DNA from: Clostridiales bacterium
Lineage (GTDB): Bacteria > Bacillota > Clostridia > Christensenellales > Aristaeellaceae
DNA length: 5,906 nucleotides
Assembly: GCA_019409045.1 (NCBI GenBank)
Contig: DXVG01000121.1
Span: forward strand, 1-5,906
Direction of reading: 5' to 3'
The position numbers and the translations under genes were made by a program. The notes beneath the pieces were generated by a model. That model was not told the origin of the DNA, ran no database searches, and saw only the letters and a list, made by a program, of their open reading frames with translations. Each line of letters begins with the position of its first letter. Position 1 is the first letter of the stretch. Below, piece after piece: positions 1 through 5,097 of the stretch.

Positions 1-138
1 GGAATCTGACTGTTTCCTTCGCTCGCGCCTCCGCCTTCCGGCCTCGGCGCTCGCTGTTTTTCCTTCTCTGTATCGTTTTCAAGGTTCGCTTGCCACCCGT
101 TCGCGGGCCCCTTTTCAGACCCCCGCGCTCAAGCGGCG
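1..138 (-). ncRNA. Structured leader RNA, probably of an rRNA operon, running off the left edge
   Basis: Transcript predicted to start near 138 from the consensus promoter at 145-173 and to continue beyond position 1. No ORF with a ribosome binding site fits it. Seen in the minus strand: a short stem at 96-107 (CCCG, loop CGAA, CGGG), an alternative stem pairing 102-107 with 122-127, a box reading ACCTTGAAAACGATACAGAG near 66-85, and a hairpin with purine mismatches at 20-55. From memory, boxes of the form CCTTGAAAACT-ATA occur in rRNA leaders and 16S-23S spacers of Bacillota, close to antitermination signals. With the exceptionally strong promoter this suggests a 16S gene just outside the window. 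No 16S, 23S, 5S or tRNA sequence is inside it. Alternatives are another stable RNA or a tRNA cluster leader. The strand and promoter are firm; the rRNA assignment is inference. Confidence 0.45.
20..55 (-). other. GNRA-type hairpin with tandem purine mismatches in the leader RNA
   Basis: Read on the minus strand, 46-50 (GCGCC) pairs with 25-29 (GGCGC), 40-42 (GCC) pairs with 33-35 (GGC), and the loop at 36-39 is GGAA, a GNRA tetraloop. Between the two helices GAG faces GGA, giving G-A, A-G and G-G oppositions. Below the helix another A-G/G-A pair is followed by two C-G pairs. Tandem G-A oppositions can form sheared pairs in RNA; the plus strand would place C against T instead, so the structure is specific to the minus-strand transcript. 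It may be a protein or processing site in the leader. Confidence 0.45.
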
Positions 139-144
139 TATGCT

Positions 145-173
145 ATTATATCAAAATACACGCCCCTTGTCAA
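145..173 (-). promoter_or_regulatory. Consensus-perfect SigA promoter with A/T-rich upstream element
   Basis: Minus strand: TTGACA at 173-168, a 17-nt spacer, TATAAT at 150-145; start predicted near 138. Both hexamers and the spacing are exactly the housekeeping consensus, which is rare and typical of stable RNA operons. Upstream (about 177-205) lie A-tracts including a run of A opposite T197-T205, like an UP element that contacts the RNA polymerase alpha subunit. This A/T segment contains the last codons of dpaB, whose stop is only 10 nt from the -35 box. Confidence 0.85.
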
Positions 174-182
174 CCCCTTTTT

Positions 183-812
183 TCACTTTTCCTGAAAATT
201 TTTTTCGGATGCTGTCGAATCGGGGCGCGCGGGGAGCAGAACGGGCTGCAACTGCCTGCCGCGCAGGGCCTCCCGCGCCGCCTCGGGGATGCGCTCCATC
301 GCAGAGACGAGCGAATTCGGCTTGTTCTGCCAGTCGTCCTGCGAAAAGGGCGCGAAGTATATGTGCTTCATCGCCAGCAGCGCACCGATGTTCGCGGCGC
401 TTCGGCCGAGGCCGTCGTTGGTGGACACCGCCAGCAGCACAGGGCGGGCGTTGCGCAAGTGCGACTTGACGGCCATGGTCGCGGGCGTGTCGCACAGCCC
501 CAACGCCAGCTTTGCAAGCGTGTTCCCCGTGCAGGGCGCGACCACCACGAGATCGAGCAGACCGCGCGGGCCGATGGGCTCCACCTGCGACAGCGTGTGC
601 CATATCTCCCGGCCGCAGATGGCCTCGAAGCGCGCACACATGTCCCTGGCGCTTCCAAAGCGCGTGTCGAGCGCGTAGGCGTTGTTGGACATGATCGGAA
701 ACAGCTCCGCGCCCGATGCGCGCAGCGCCTCAAAGGCGGCAAACGCCTTTGCGAACGTGCAGAACGATCCCGTCATCGCACAGCCGATGCGCGCGCCCTC
801 AAGCTCCCTCAT
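183..812 (-). CDS. dpaB: Dipicolinate synthase subunit B (SpoVFB/DpaB flavoprotein)
   Basis: 209 aa. With DpaA it converts the DapA product of the lysine pathway (a hydroxy-tetrahydrodipicolinate) to dipicolinic acid in the mother cell; the acid is then loaded with calcium into the spore core. It has the flavoprotein (UbiX/Dfp-like) fold: ARIGCAMTGSFCTF at residues 7-20, the phosphate-binding-type VAPCTGNTLAKLA at 91-103, STNDGLG at 130-136, and FSQDDWQNKPNS at 156-167. The close of the fold, RQLQPVL (186-192), matches Bacillus subtilis SpoVFB, whose length is about 200 aa; here the tail is a few residues longer. The ATG at 812 has an AAGGGGG Shine-Dalgarno sequence at 826-820 with 7-nt spacing, inside the end of dpaA. 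The reading frames overlap by 14 nt, suggesting coupled translation and a stoichiometric complex. The tail codons lie in the A/T-rich region of the downstream promoter. Confidence 0.95.
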   Translation of the reverse strand: MRELEGARIGCAMTGSFCTFAKAFAAFEALRASGAELFPIMSNNAYALDTRFGSARDMCARFEAICGREIWHTLSQVEPIGPRGLLDLVVVAPCTGNTLAKLALGLCDTPATMAVKSHLRNARPVLLAVSTNDGLGRSAANIGALLAMKHIYFAPFSQDDWQNKPNSLVSAMERIPEAAREALRGRQLQPVLLPARPDSTASEKNFQEK

Positions 813-1635
813 GCGTATTCCCCCTTCCGCATATGCGGCCGACGGCGTCGGCCAGCACCATCGCGGCGCTCTCGGGGCAGTAGCGCCCCGGCACGCCGGG
901 CTCCCGCCACGCGCGCAGCCCCAGGCGCAGCGCGGCCTCTATGTCCACGCCGTAGGGCGCGCTTGCAAGGTCGATCACGCAGGCGTCCGCATCGGCCGCG
1001 GCCAGCGCATGCGCATCCAGCACCGGAAACGGCGGCGTGGAGAATACGACCTGCTTTCCCGGCAGCGCGCGCTCGATCGCGGCGGTCTCCACGGCCTCCG
1101 CGCCGCGGGCGTACGCCAGGCACATGCCCCGCTGCGAGCGCGAGGCCACCGTGACGCGCGCGCCCAGCGCGACCAGCCGCTCGGTGAGCGCTCGGCCGAT
1201 GCGGCCCCAGCCGACGACCAGGCATGCGCAGTCCGCAAGCGCGCGCTCCAGGGCACGCATGGCCGCGAAGACCGCGCCCTCCGCCGTCAGTTCCGCGTTA
1301 CGGCGCAAAAACGTCTCGCTGCGCGTCAGGTCCTGCACCGCGAATCGCTCCAGCCCCTCCGGCGGAACGCCCGGTCCGCAGAAGATCAGCCGCGCGCCTG
1401 GCCGGAGCGGCGCGAGCAGCTCTTCGATGGTGAACGGGCGCCGTGCCAGTTCGCACTTGAGCGGGCTGTTGAGCGCGATCCAGTCCGCGTCCGCCGCCTG
1501 CGCGAGCGAGGCGGACGGCACACCCGGCAGGCCGCAGCACTCCAGTCCCACCGCGCGGGCGTCCAGACCCCCGCGGCGCAGCAGCCGCACAAGATGCGCG
1601 GCGCGCCGGTCGCCTCCCGCGACGAGCACATCCAT
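799..1635 (-). CDS. dpaA: Dipicolinate synthase subunit A (SpoVFA/DpaA)
   Basis: 278 aa; the NAD(P)-binding subunit of dipicolinate synthase, made in the mother cell during sporulation. Seen: an N-terminal nucleotide-fold start MDVLVAGGDRR (1-11), FCGPGVP (85-91), NAELTAEG (113-120, corresponding to NSIPTVEG in B. subtilis), a second Rossmann motif VVGWGRIG (140-147) followed by VTVASRS (161-167), and the family signature IDLASAPYGVD (221-231) followed by EPGVPGRYCPESAA (245-258). Length is slightly below the usual ~290-300 aa. The ATG at 1635 is preferred: an AAAGGTGG ribosome binding site (1651-1644) lies 8 nt upstream. The in-frame GTG at 1647 is inside that site, and the ATG at 1641 is only 2 nt from it. 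First gene of a two-gene operon with dpaB; the SigmaK-like promoter at 1661-1689 fits mother-cell expression. Confidence 0.94.
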   Translation of the reverse strand: MDVLVAGGDRRAAHLVRLLRRGGLDARAVGLECCGLPGVPSASLAQAADADWIALNSPLKCELARRPFTIEELLAPLRPGARLIFCGPGVPPEGLERFAVQDLTRSETFLRRNAELTAEGAVFAAMRALERALADCACLVVGWGRIGRALTERLVALGARVTVASRSQRGMCLAYARGAEAVETAAIERALPGKQVVFSTPPFPVLDAHALAAADADACVIDLASAPYGVDIEAALRLGLRAWREPGVPGRYCPESAAMVLADAVGRICGRGNTHEGA

Positions 1636-1660
1636 GGGCATCCCCACCTTTCCGATGCGG

Positions 1661-1689
1661 CATGGTATGCGCCGCGCGCGGGGCGGGTG
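1661..1689 (-). promoter_or_regulatory. SigmaK-like (mother-cell) promoter of dpaAB
   Basis: Minus strand: CACC at 1689-1686, a 16-nt spacer, then CATACCATG at 1669-1661. The known SigmaK pattern is mACm, 16 nt, CATAnnnTA; only the last base differs (G for A). SigmaE has a related -10 element and cannot be excluded. The predicted start near 1654 leaves about 18 nt of leader containing the AAAGGTGG site and then the dpaA ATG at 1635. In B. subtilis the spoVF operon is SigmaK-dependent, which supports the reading. The promoter starts right after the glyA terminator. Confidence 0.6.
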
Positions 1690-1691
1690 CG

Positions 1692-1722
1692 AAAAAAGGC
1701 GTTCGCGGGTTCTGCGAACGCC
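1692..1722 (-). terminator. Rho-independent terminator of glyA
   Basis: On the minus strand GGCGTTCGC (1722-1714), loop AGAACCC (1713-1707) and GCGAACGCC (1706-1698) form a perfect 9-bp stem followed by six T (1697-1692). It lies about 37 nt past the glyA stop and immediately before the dpaA promoter, so it should separate the housekeeping and sporulation units. Confidence 0.93.
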
Positions 1723-1732
1723 TCGAACGCCT
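1715..1732 (-). repeat. 9-bp tandem duplication of the terminator's 5' arm
   Basis: CGAACGCCT occurs twice head to tail on the plus strand (1715-1723 and 1724-1732). In the minus-strand RNA this gives two consecutive copies of AGGCGUUCG, either of which can pair with the single 3' arm at 1698-1706, with loops of different length. It looks like a small slippage duplication; whether it alters termination is unknown. Confidence 0.8.
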
Positions 1733-1759
1733 TCTATGATATTATTATAGTATAAAGAC

Positions 1760-2998
1760 CTATGCGTAGAGGGGGAACCGCTCGCACAGTTCGAGCGCGC
1801 GCGCGCGCACGTCCTCCACGGCGGCCTCGCCCTTTTCGATGATGTCGGCGATCATGTCGGCGATCTTCACCATCTCCGGCTCCTTCATGCCGCGGGTGGT
1901 GACGGCGGGGGTGCCCACGCGCAGGCCGCTGGTGACGAAGGGCGAGCGCGTCTCACGCGGCACGGTGTTCTTGTTGGCGGTGATGTTGGCCTCGCCCAGC
2001 AGGCGCTCGAGCTCCTTGCCGGTCATCTCGGTATCGACCAGGTCGATGAGCATCAGGTGGTTGTCGGTGCCGCCGGAGACGAGGCGCACGCCGCGCTTGA
2101 GAAGCTGCTCGGCCATGGCGGCGGCGTTTTTGACGATCTGGCGCTGGTAGGCGGCGAAGTCCTCGCCCATGGCCTCCTTGAAGCACACGGCCTTGGCGGC
2201 GATGATGTGCTCCAGCGGGCCGCCCTGCGTGCCGGGGAAGATGGCCTTGTCGATGGCCTTGGCGTACTGCTCGCGGCAGAGGATCATGCCGCCGCGCGGG
2301 CCGCGCAGCGTCTTGTGGGTGGTGGTGGTGACAACGTCCGCATACGGCACGGGGCTCATGTGCTCGCCCGCGGCCACGAGGCCCGCGATGTGGGCCATAT
2401 CCACCATCAGAAGCGCGCCCACCTCGTCGGCGATCTCGCGGAATTTGGCAAAGTCGATGGCGCGGGCGTAGGCGCTGGCGCCGGCGACGATCAGCTTGGG
2501 CTTGTGCTCGAGGGCGAGGCGGCGCACCTCATCGTAGTCGATGCGCTCGGTCTTTTCATCGAGGTTGTAGGCCACGAAGTTGAAGTACTTGCCGGAGAGG
2601 TTGACGGGGCTGCCGTGGGTGAGGTGGCCGCCGTTGGAAAGGCTCATGCCCAGCACGGTGTCGCCCGGCTCGAGCAGCGCGAAGTACACGGCCGTGTTGG
2701 CCTGCGCGCCGGAGTGGGGCTGCACGTTGGCGTGCTCCGCGCCGAAGAGCTTTTTGGCGCGCTCGCGGGCCAGGTCCTCGGCCTCGTCGACAAACTGGCA
2801 GCCGCCGTAGTATCGCTTCCCGGGATATCCCTCGGCGTATTTGTTCGTCAGGTGCGAGCCCATCGCCTGCATGACGGCGGGGCTGACAAAGTTTTCCGAC
2901 GCGATGAGCTCGATGTGCGTCTGCTGACGCTCCAGCTCGCGCTGCATGGCGGCGTATATCTCGGGGTCGAACTGCTTGACGGCGGGGTACTCCAGCAT
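1760..2998 (-). CDS. glyA: Serine hydroxymethyltransferase
   Basis: 412 aa, cytosolic PLP enzyme (fold type I) that interconverts serine plus tetrahydrofolate with glycine plus 5,10-methylene-tetrahydrofolate, the main source of one-carbon units. Seen: ELIASENFVS (30-39), TNKYAEGYPGKRYYGG (51-66), QPHSGAQAN (93-101), SNGGHLTHGSPVN (121-133), MVDMAHIAGLV (198-208), the PLP-lysine motif TTTTHKTLRGPRGG with the Schiff-base lysine at 229, and TSGLRVGTPA (356-365). With the ATG at 2998 the lysine falls at 229, the same number as in E. coli GlyA. An AGGAGG site lies 10 nt upstream. An in-frame extension to 3061 adds 21 residues without family similarity and overlaps a likely promoter, so it is rejected. 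All expected catalytic residues are present. It has its own terminator (1692-1722). Confidence 0.97.
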   Translation of the reverse strand: MLEYPAVKQFDPEIYAAMQRELERQQTHIELIASENFVSPAVMQAMGSHLTNKYAEGYPGKRYYGGCQFVDEAEDLARERAKKLFGAEHANVQPHSGAQANTAVYFALLEPGDTVLGMSLSNGGHLTHGSPVNLSGKYFNFVAYNLDEKTERIDYDEVRRLALEHKPKLIVAGASAYARAIDFAKFREIADEVGALLMVDMAHIAGLVAAGEHMSPVPYADVVTTTTHKTLRGPRGGMILCREQYAKAIDKAIFPGTQGGPLEHIIAAKAVCFKEAMGEDFAAYQRQIVKNAAAMAEQLLKRGVRLVSGGTDNHLMLIDLVDTEMTGKELERLLGEANITANKNTVPRETRSPFVTSGLRVGTPAVTTRGMKEPEMVKIADMIADIIEKGEAAVEDVRARALELCERFPLYA

Positions 2999-3031
2999 AT
3001 GGCTTGCGCCTCCTCGTGTTCTATTTTCTTC

Positions 3032-3061
3032 ATCATATTCGATGCGCGGGGCATAAGACAA
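3032..3061 (-). promoter_or_regulatory. Candidate proximal SigA promoter of glyA
   Basis: Minus strand: TTGTCT (3061-3056), 18-nt spacer, TATGAT (3037-3032). The predicted start near 3025 leaves a leader of about 27 nt containing the AGGAGG site of glyA. The -10 box is good and the -35 weak (4 of 6). Confidence 0.5.
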
Positions 3062-3085
3062 GCGCGGCCGTGTTAAGTCGCGCTC

Positions 3086-3113
3086 ATTTTACGAACGTTT
3101 CCGGTTTTGGCAA
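3086..3113 (-). promoter_or_regulatory. Candidate distal SigA promoter of glyA
   Basis: Minus strand: TTGCCA (3113-3108), 16-nt spacer, TAAAAT (3091-3086); each hexamer has 5 of 6 consensus bases. The start would be near 3079, giving an ~80-nt leader. That leader begins with a weak 6-bp hairpin (3084-3079 with 3066-3061). No known riboswitch is recognised in it. Confidence 0.5.
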
Positions 3114-3126
3114 AGGGATCGTTCAT

Positions 3127-3139
3127 GGGGCGGCGCCCC
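3127..3139 (-). terminator. Weak hairpin just after the peptidase stop
   Basis: GGGGC, 3-nt loop, GCCCC, beginning 3 nt after the stop of the YugP-family gene. No T-tract follows, so termination is doubtful; it could be an mRNA 3'-end stabilising stem. Read-through from the peptidase gene into glyA is possible. Confidence 0.25.
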
Positions 3140-3142
3140 GCG

Positions 3143-3835
3143 TCAGTCCCTCCTGCTCCCGGACAGGGCCAGCAGGCGCAGAAGCTGCATGATGGCCATA
3201 AACGCGCTGGCCACATAGGTCATGGCCGCGGCGGAGAGCACCTTTTTCGCGCCGGCGAGCCCCTCGCCCTGCAGATAGCCGCCGCTCTCCAGCGCAGCAA
3301 TGGCGCGCTTGGAGGCGTTGAACTCCACCGGCAGCGTGATCAGCGCAAAGAGCACCGCCAGCGAGAACAGCGCGATGCCGACGTTGATCAGCGGGTCCCA
3401 CGAGAGGATCAGCCCCAGTATGAACAGCGGCCAGGACAGGTTGGAGCTTATGTTGACCACCGGGACCGCCGCCGTGCGCAGCATCAGCGGGCGGTACCCG
3501 TCCCGGTGCTGGAGCACATGCCCGACCTCGTGGGCGGCCACGCCCAGCGCGGCGACGGAATCCGAATTGGCGGTGGAATCCGACAGGCGCAGCACGAGGT
3601 GCTGGGGGTCGTAGTGGTCGGTCAGGTTGCCGCGCACGCGCTCGATCGCAACATCGTGTATGTCCTCGCCGTGGAGTATGCGCTCGGCCATCTGCGCGGC
3701 GCTCACGCCCGCGCCGGAGCGCACCTTGGAGTACTTGGAAAACGTCGAGGACACGCGCATCTGCGCCCAGAGCGATACCAGCAGCGCGGGGATGAGCAGC
3801 ATCCACGTCCAGTCGTAGAAAAACGGGTAATACAT
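3143..3835 (-). CDS. Membrane zinc metallopeptidase, YugP family
   Basis: 230 aa, close to the ~225 aa of B. subtilis YugP (Zn_peptidase_2 family). Integral membrane protein: an N-terminal hydrophobic segment at about 9-24, then further segments at about 122-142, 149-170 and 203-223. The gluzincin-type motif HEVGH (102-106) lies in a conserved block running from LRLSDSTANSDSV (82-94) to LQHRDGY (108-114). The two histidines and probably E171 in LPVEFNAS (168-175) would bind zinc, with E103 catalytic. Substrates of the family are not well established; a role in membrane or envelope protein turnover is inference. The ATG at 3835 has an AAGGAGG site with 6-nt spacing. A 71-codon in-frame upstream extension is Arg-rich, lacks family similarity and overlaps the promoter at 3879-3907, so it was dropped. 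It lies 144 nt upstream of glyA on the same strand and diverges from the next gene. Confidence 0.92.
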   Translation of the reverse strand: MYYPFFYDWTWMLLIPALLVSLWAQMRVSSTFSKYSKVRSGAGVSAAQMAERILHGEDIHDVAIERVRGNLTDHYDPQHLVLRLSDSTANSDSVAALGVAAHEVGHVLQHRDGYRPLMLRTAAVPVVNISSNLSWPLFILGLILSWDPLINVGIALFSLAVLFALITLPVEFNASKRAIAALESGGYLQGEGLAGAKKVLSAAAMTYVASAFMAIMQLLRLLALSGSRRD

Positions 3836-3878
3836 ATCGCGCCTCCTTGCGTCGTTGCGAGCTGAATCTCTTATCCTA

Positions 3879-3907
3879 ATTGTACCACGCGCGCGACATT
3901 CTGAAAA
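3879..3907 (-). promoter_or_regulatory. SigA-type promoter of the YugP-family gene
   Basis: Minus strand: TTTTCA (3907-3902), 17-nt spacer, TACAAT (3884-3879); start near 3872, about 37 nt before the ATG. The -10 box has 5 of 6 consensus bases and the -35 has 4 of 6. Confidence 0.65.
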
Positions 3908-3949
3908 CACATATCGTCCAAAAACCGCGCTTTTGGCGCGAAAATGTCG
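3894..3949. promoter_or_regulatory. Inverted repeats between divergent promoters, possible operator
   Basis: CGACATT (3894-3900) is matched by AATGTCG (3943-3949). Nested inside are two mutually exclusive stems: CCAAAA/TTTTGG (3918-3923 with 3931-3936) and CGCGC/GCGCG (3926-3930 with 3936-3940). The left outer arm sits in the spacer next to the peptidase -35 box; the right arm lies 15 nt before the -35 box of the plus-strand gene. A shared regulator site is possible, but the wide arm spacing and biased base composition make chance plausible. Confidence 0.3.
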
Positions 3950-3964
3950 TTTGCGCGGCGGGGA

Positions 3965-3993
3965 TTGACATCGCACGCGCGGCGTTGTATGCT
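3965..3993 (+). promoter_or_regulatory. Strong SigA promoter of the EEP-family gene
   Basis: TTGACA (3965-3970), exactly 17-nt spacer, TATGCT (3988-3993). The start is predicted near 4000, leaving a leader of about 32 nt with an AAAGGAGG ribosome binding site (4017-4024) 7 nt before the ATG. Confidence 0.85.
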
Positions 3994-4031
3994 TTAGCGT
4001 ATGAAACGCTCCGTACAAAGGAGGCCTGCGC

Positions 4032-5090
4032 ATGCGCAAATGCATCATCGCTCTGGGCGCAGTGCTGGGCGCGCTGGCCGCGCTCGCGCTGGGATATGCC
4101 GTCTATGTGCTGGAGGGCCAGTACCGCGTGCCGGACATGCAGGCGCTGCCGGTCTCGCAGGCCGCCGAGGGCGCGCTCGAGGTCGGCAGCGCGTACACGC
4201 TGGTCACCTGGAACCTCGGCTTCGGCGCATACTCGGACGACTTCAGCTTCTTCATGGACGGGGGCGAGCGCGCCCGCGCGTTCTCCCGGGAGGCCGTGGA
4301 GCAGAACACGGACGCGATGATCGCGCGCATGCGCGCGCTGTCGCCGGACATGCTGGTTTTGCAGGAAGTGGACCTGGACGCGGACAGGAGCTGGCATGTG
4401 GACCAGCGCGAGCGCATCGAGGCCGCCTTCCCCGACATGAGCGCGTGCTTTGCGCTCAACTACGATTCGCCCTACCTGTTCTACCCCCTCTACGAGCCCA
4501 TCGGCCGCTCGCGCTCGGGGATACTGACGCTGAGCGCGGCGCGCATGGAGTCCGGCGTGCGGCGCAGCCTGCCGCTGGAGGCGGGGCTTTCGCGGCTGAC
4601 CGATCTGGACCGCTGCTACAGCGTTTGCTACTTCCCGCTGGCAAACTGGAGGACGCTGTGCCTGTACAACCTGCACCTTTCCGCCTACACAAGCGACGGC
4701 AGCATCTCCACGCAGCAGGCGCAGCTACTGCTCAGCGACATGGCCGCCCAGTACGCGCTGGGCAACTACGCGCTTGCGGGCGGCGACTTCAACAAGGACC
4801 TGGTGGGCGACGCGGCCTCGGCCCTTGGGGAGGGCGGCGCGCAGTACGCCTGGGCAAGCGCGTTTCCCTTCGAGCTGCTGCCGGAGGGCGTGGAGCTGTA
4901 CGCGCCGCGCAACGCGCACACCTGCCGCTGCGCCGACGCGCCCTACGACCCGGACACAGCCTTCACCGTCACGCTGGACGGGTTTCTCGCCACGCAGAAC
5001 ATAGAGGTGTTGCAGTGCGAGACGGTGGACGAGGGCTTTGCCCACTCCGACCACAACCCCGTGCTGCTGCGCTTTCGCCTGGCGGCGTGA
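4032..5090 (+). CDS. Membrane-anchored endonuclease/exonuclease/phosphatase (EEP) family protein
   Basis: 352 aa. Residues 1-3 are basic, followed by a hydrophobic Ala/Leu/Gly segment (about 5-27). This suggests a signal anchor or an exported protein with the catalytic domain outside; no lipobox is seen. The EEP domain (about 56-350) has its full motif set in order: TWNLGFG (59-65), metal-binding glutamate in LQEVD (110-114), NLHLSAY (213-219), GGDFN (250-254), DGF (316-318) and the catalytic HSDHNPV (338-344). The family is Mg2+-dependent and includes exonuclease III, DNase I, inositol-phosphate phosphatases and sphingomyelinases, so the reaction cannot be assigned from sequence; a phosphodiester or phosphate ester outside the membrane is the likely target. 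The segment DFSFFMDGGERAR (70-82), after the first motif, looks like a subfamily mark. Own strong promoter and ribosome binding site; ends before the fold-back element at 5098. Confidence 0.9.
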   Translation: MRKCIIALGAVLGALAALALGYAVYVLEGQYRVPDMQALPVSQAAEGALEVGSAYTLVTWNLGFGAYSDDFSFFMDGGERARAFSREAVEQNTDAMIARMRALSPDMLVLQEVDLDADRSWHVDQRERIEAAFPDMSACFALNYDSPYLFYPLYEPIGRSRSGILTLSAARMESGVRRSLPLEAGLSRLTDLDRCYSVCYFPLANWRTLCLYNLHLSAYTSDGSISTQQAQLLLSDMAAQYALGNYALAGGDFNKDLVGDAASALGEGGAQYAWASAFPFELLPEGVELYAPRNAHTCRCADAPYDPDTAFTVTLDGFLATQNIEVLQCETVDEGFAHSDHNPVLLRFRLAA

Positions 5091-5097
5091 CGGACTG

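Noticed and set aside
1744..1749. TATAAT on the minus strand between glyA and its terminator
   Set aside because: No -35 element at a suitable distance, and transcription from it would meet the terminator at 1692-1722 at once.
90..1755. Plus-strand ORFs opposite dpaB and dpaA (90-1154 and 682-1755)
   Set aside because: Arg/Ala/Pro-rich antisense shadows of two clear genes, with no recognisable domain or ribosome binding site.
2999..3061. N-terminal extension of glyA to an upstream ATG
   Set aside because: No AGGAGG at that start, overlaps a likely promoter, and would shift the PLP lysine away from the usual position 229.
2057..3076. Long plus-strand ORF opposite glyA
   Set aside because: It is antisense to a certain gene; its Gly/Ala/His/Val-rich translation is the mirror of glyA codon bias in high-GC DNA and it has no ribosome binding site.
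2999..3085. Folate or glycine riboswitch in the glyA leader
   Set aside because: The leader is at most about 80 nt with only a weak 6-bp stem; I see no conserved core of a THF or glycine riboswitch.
3836..4048. 71-codon N-terminal extension of the YugP-family gene
   Set aside because: Arg-rich, contains the promoter, lacks family similarity; the ATG at 3835 has an excellent ribosome binding site and gives the normal family length.
3876..4676. Minus-strand ORF opposite the EEP-family gene
   Set aside because: It crosses the divergent promoter region and mirrors a gene with complete catalytic motifs; composition is typical of an antisense shadow.
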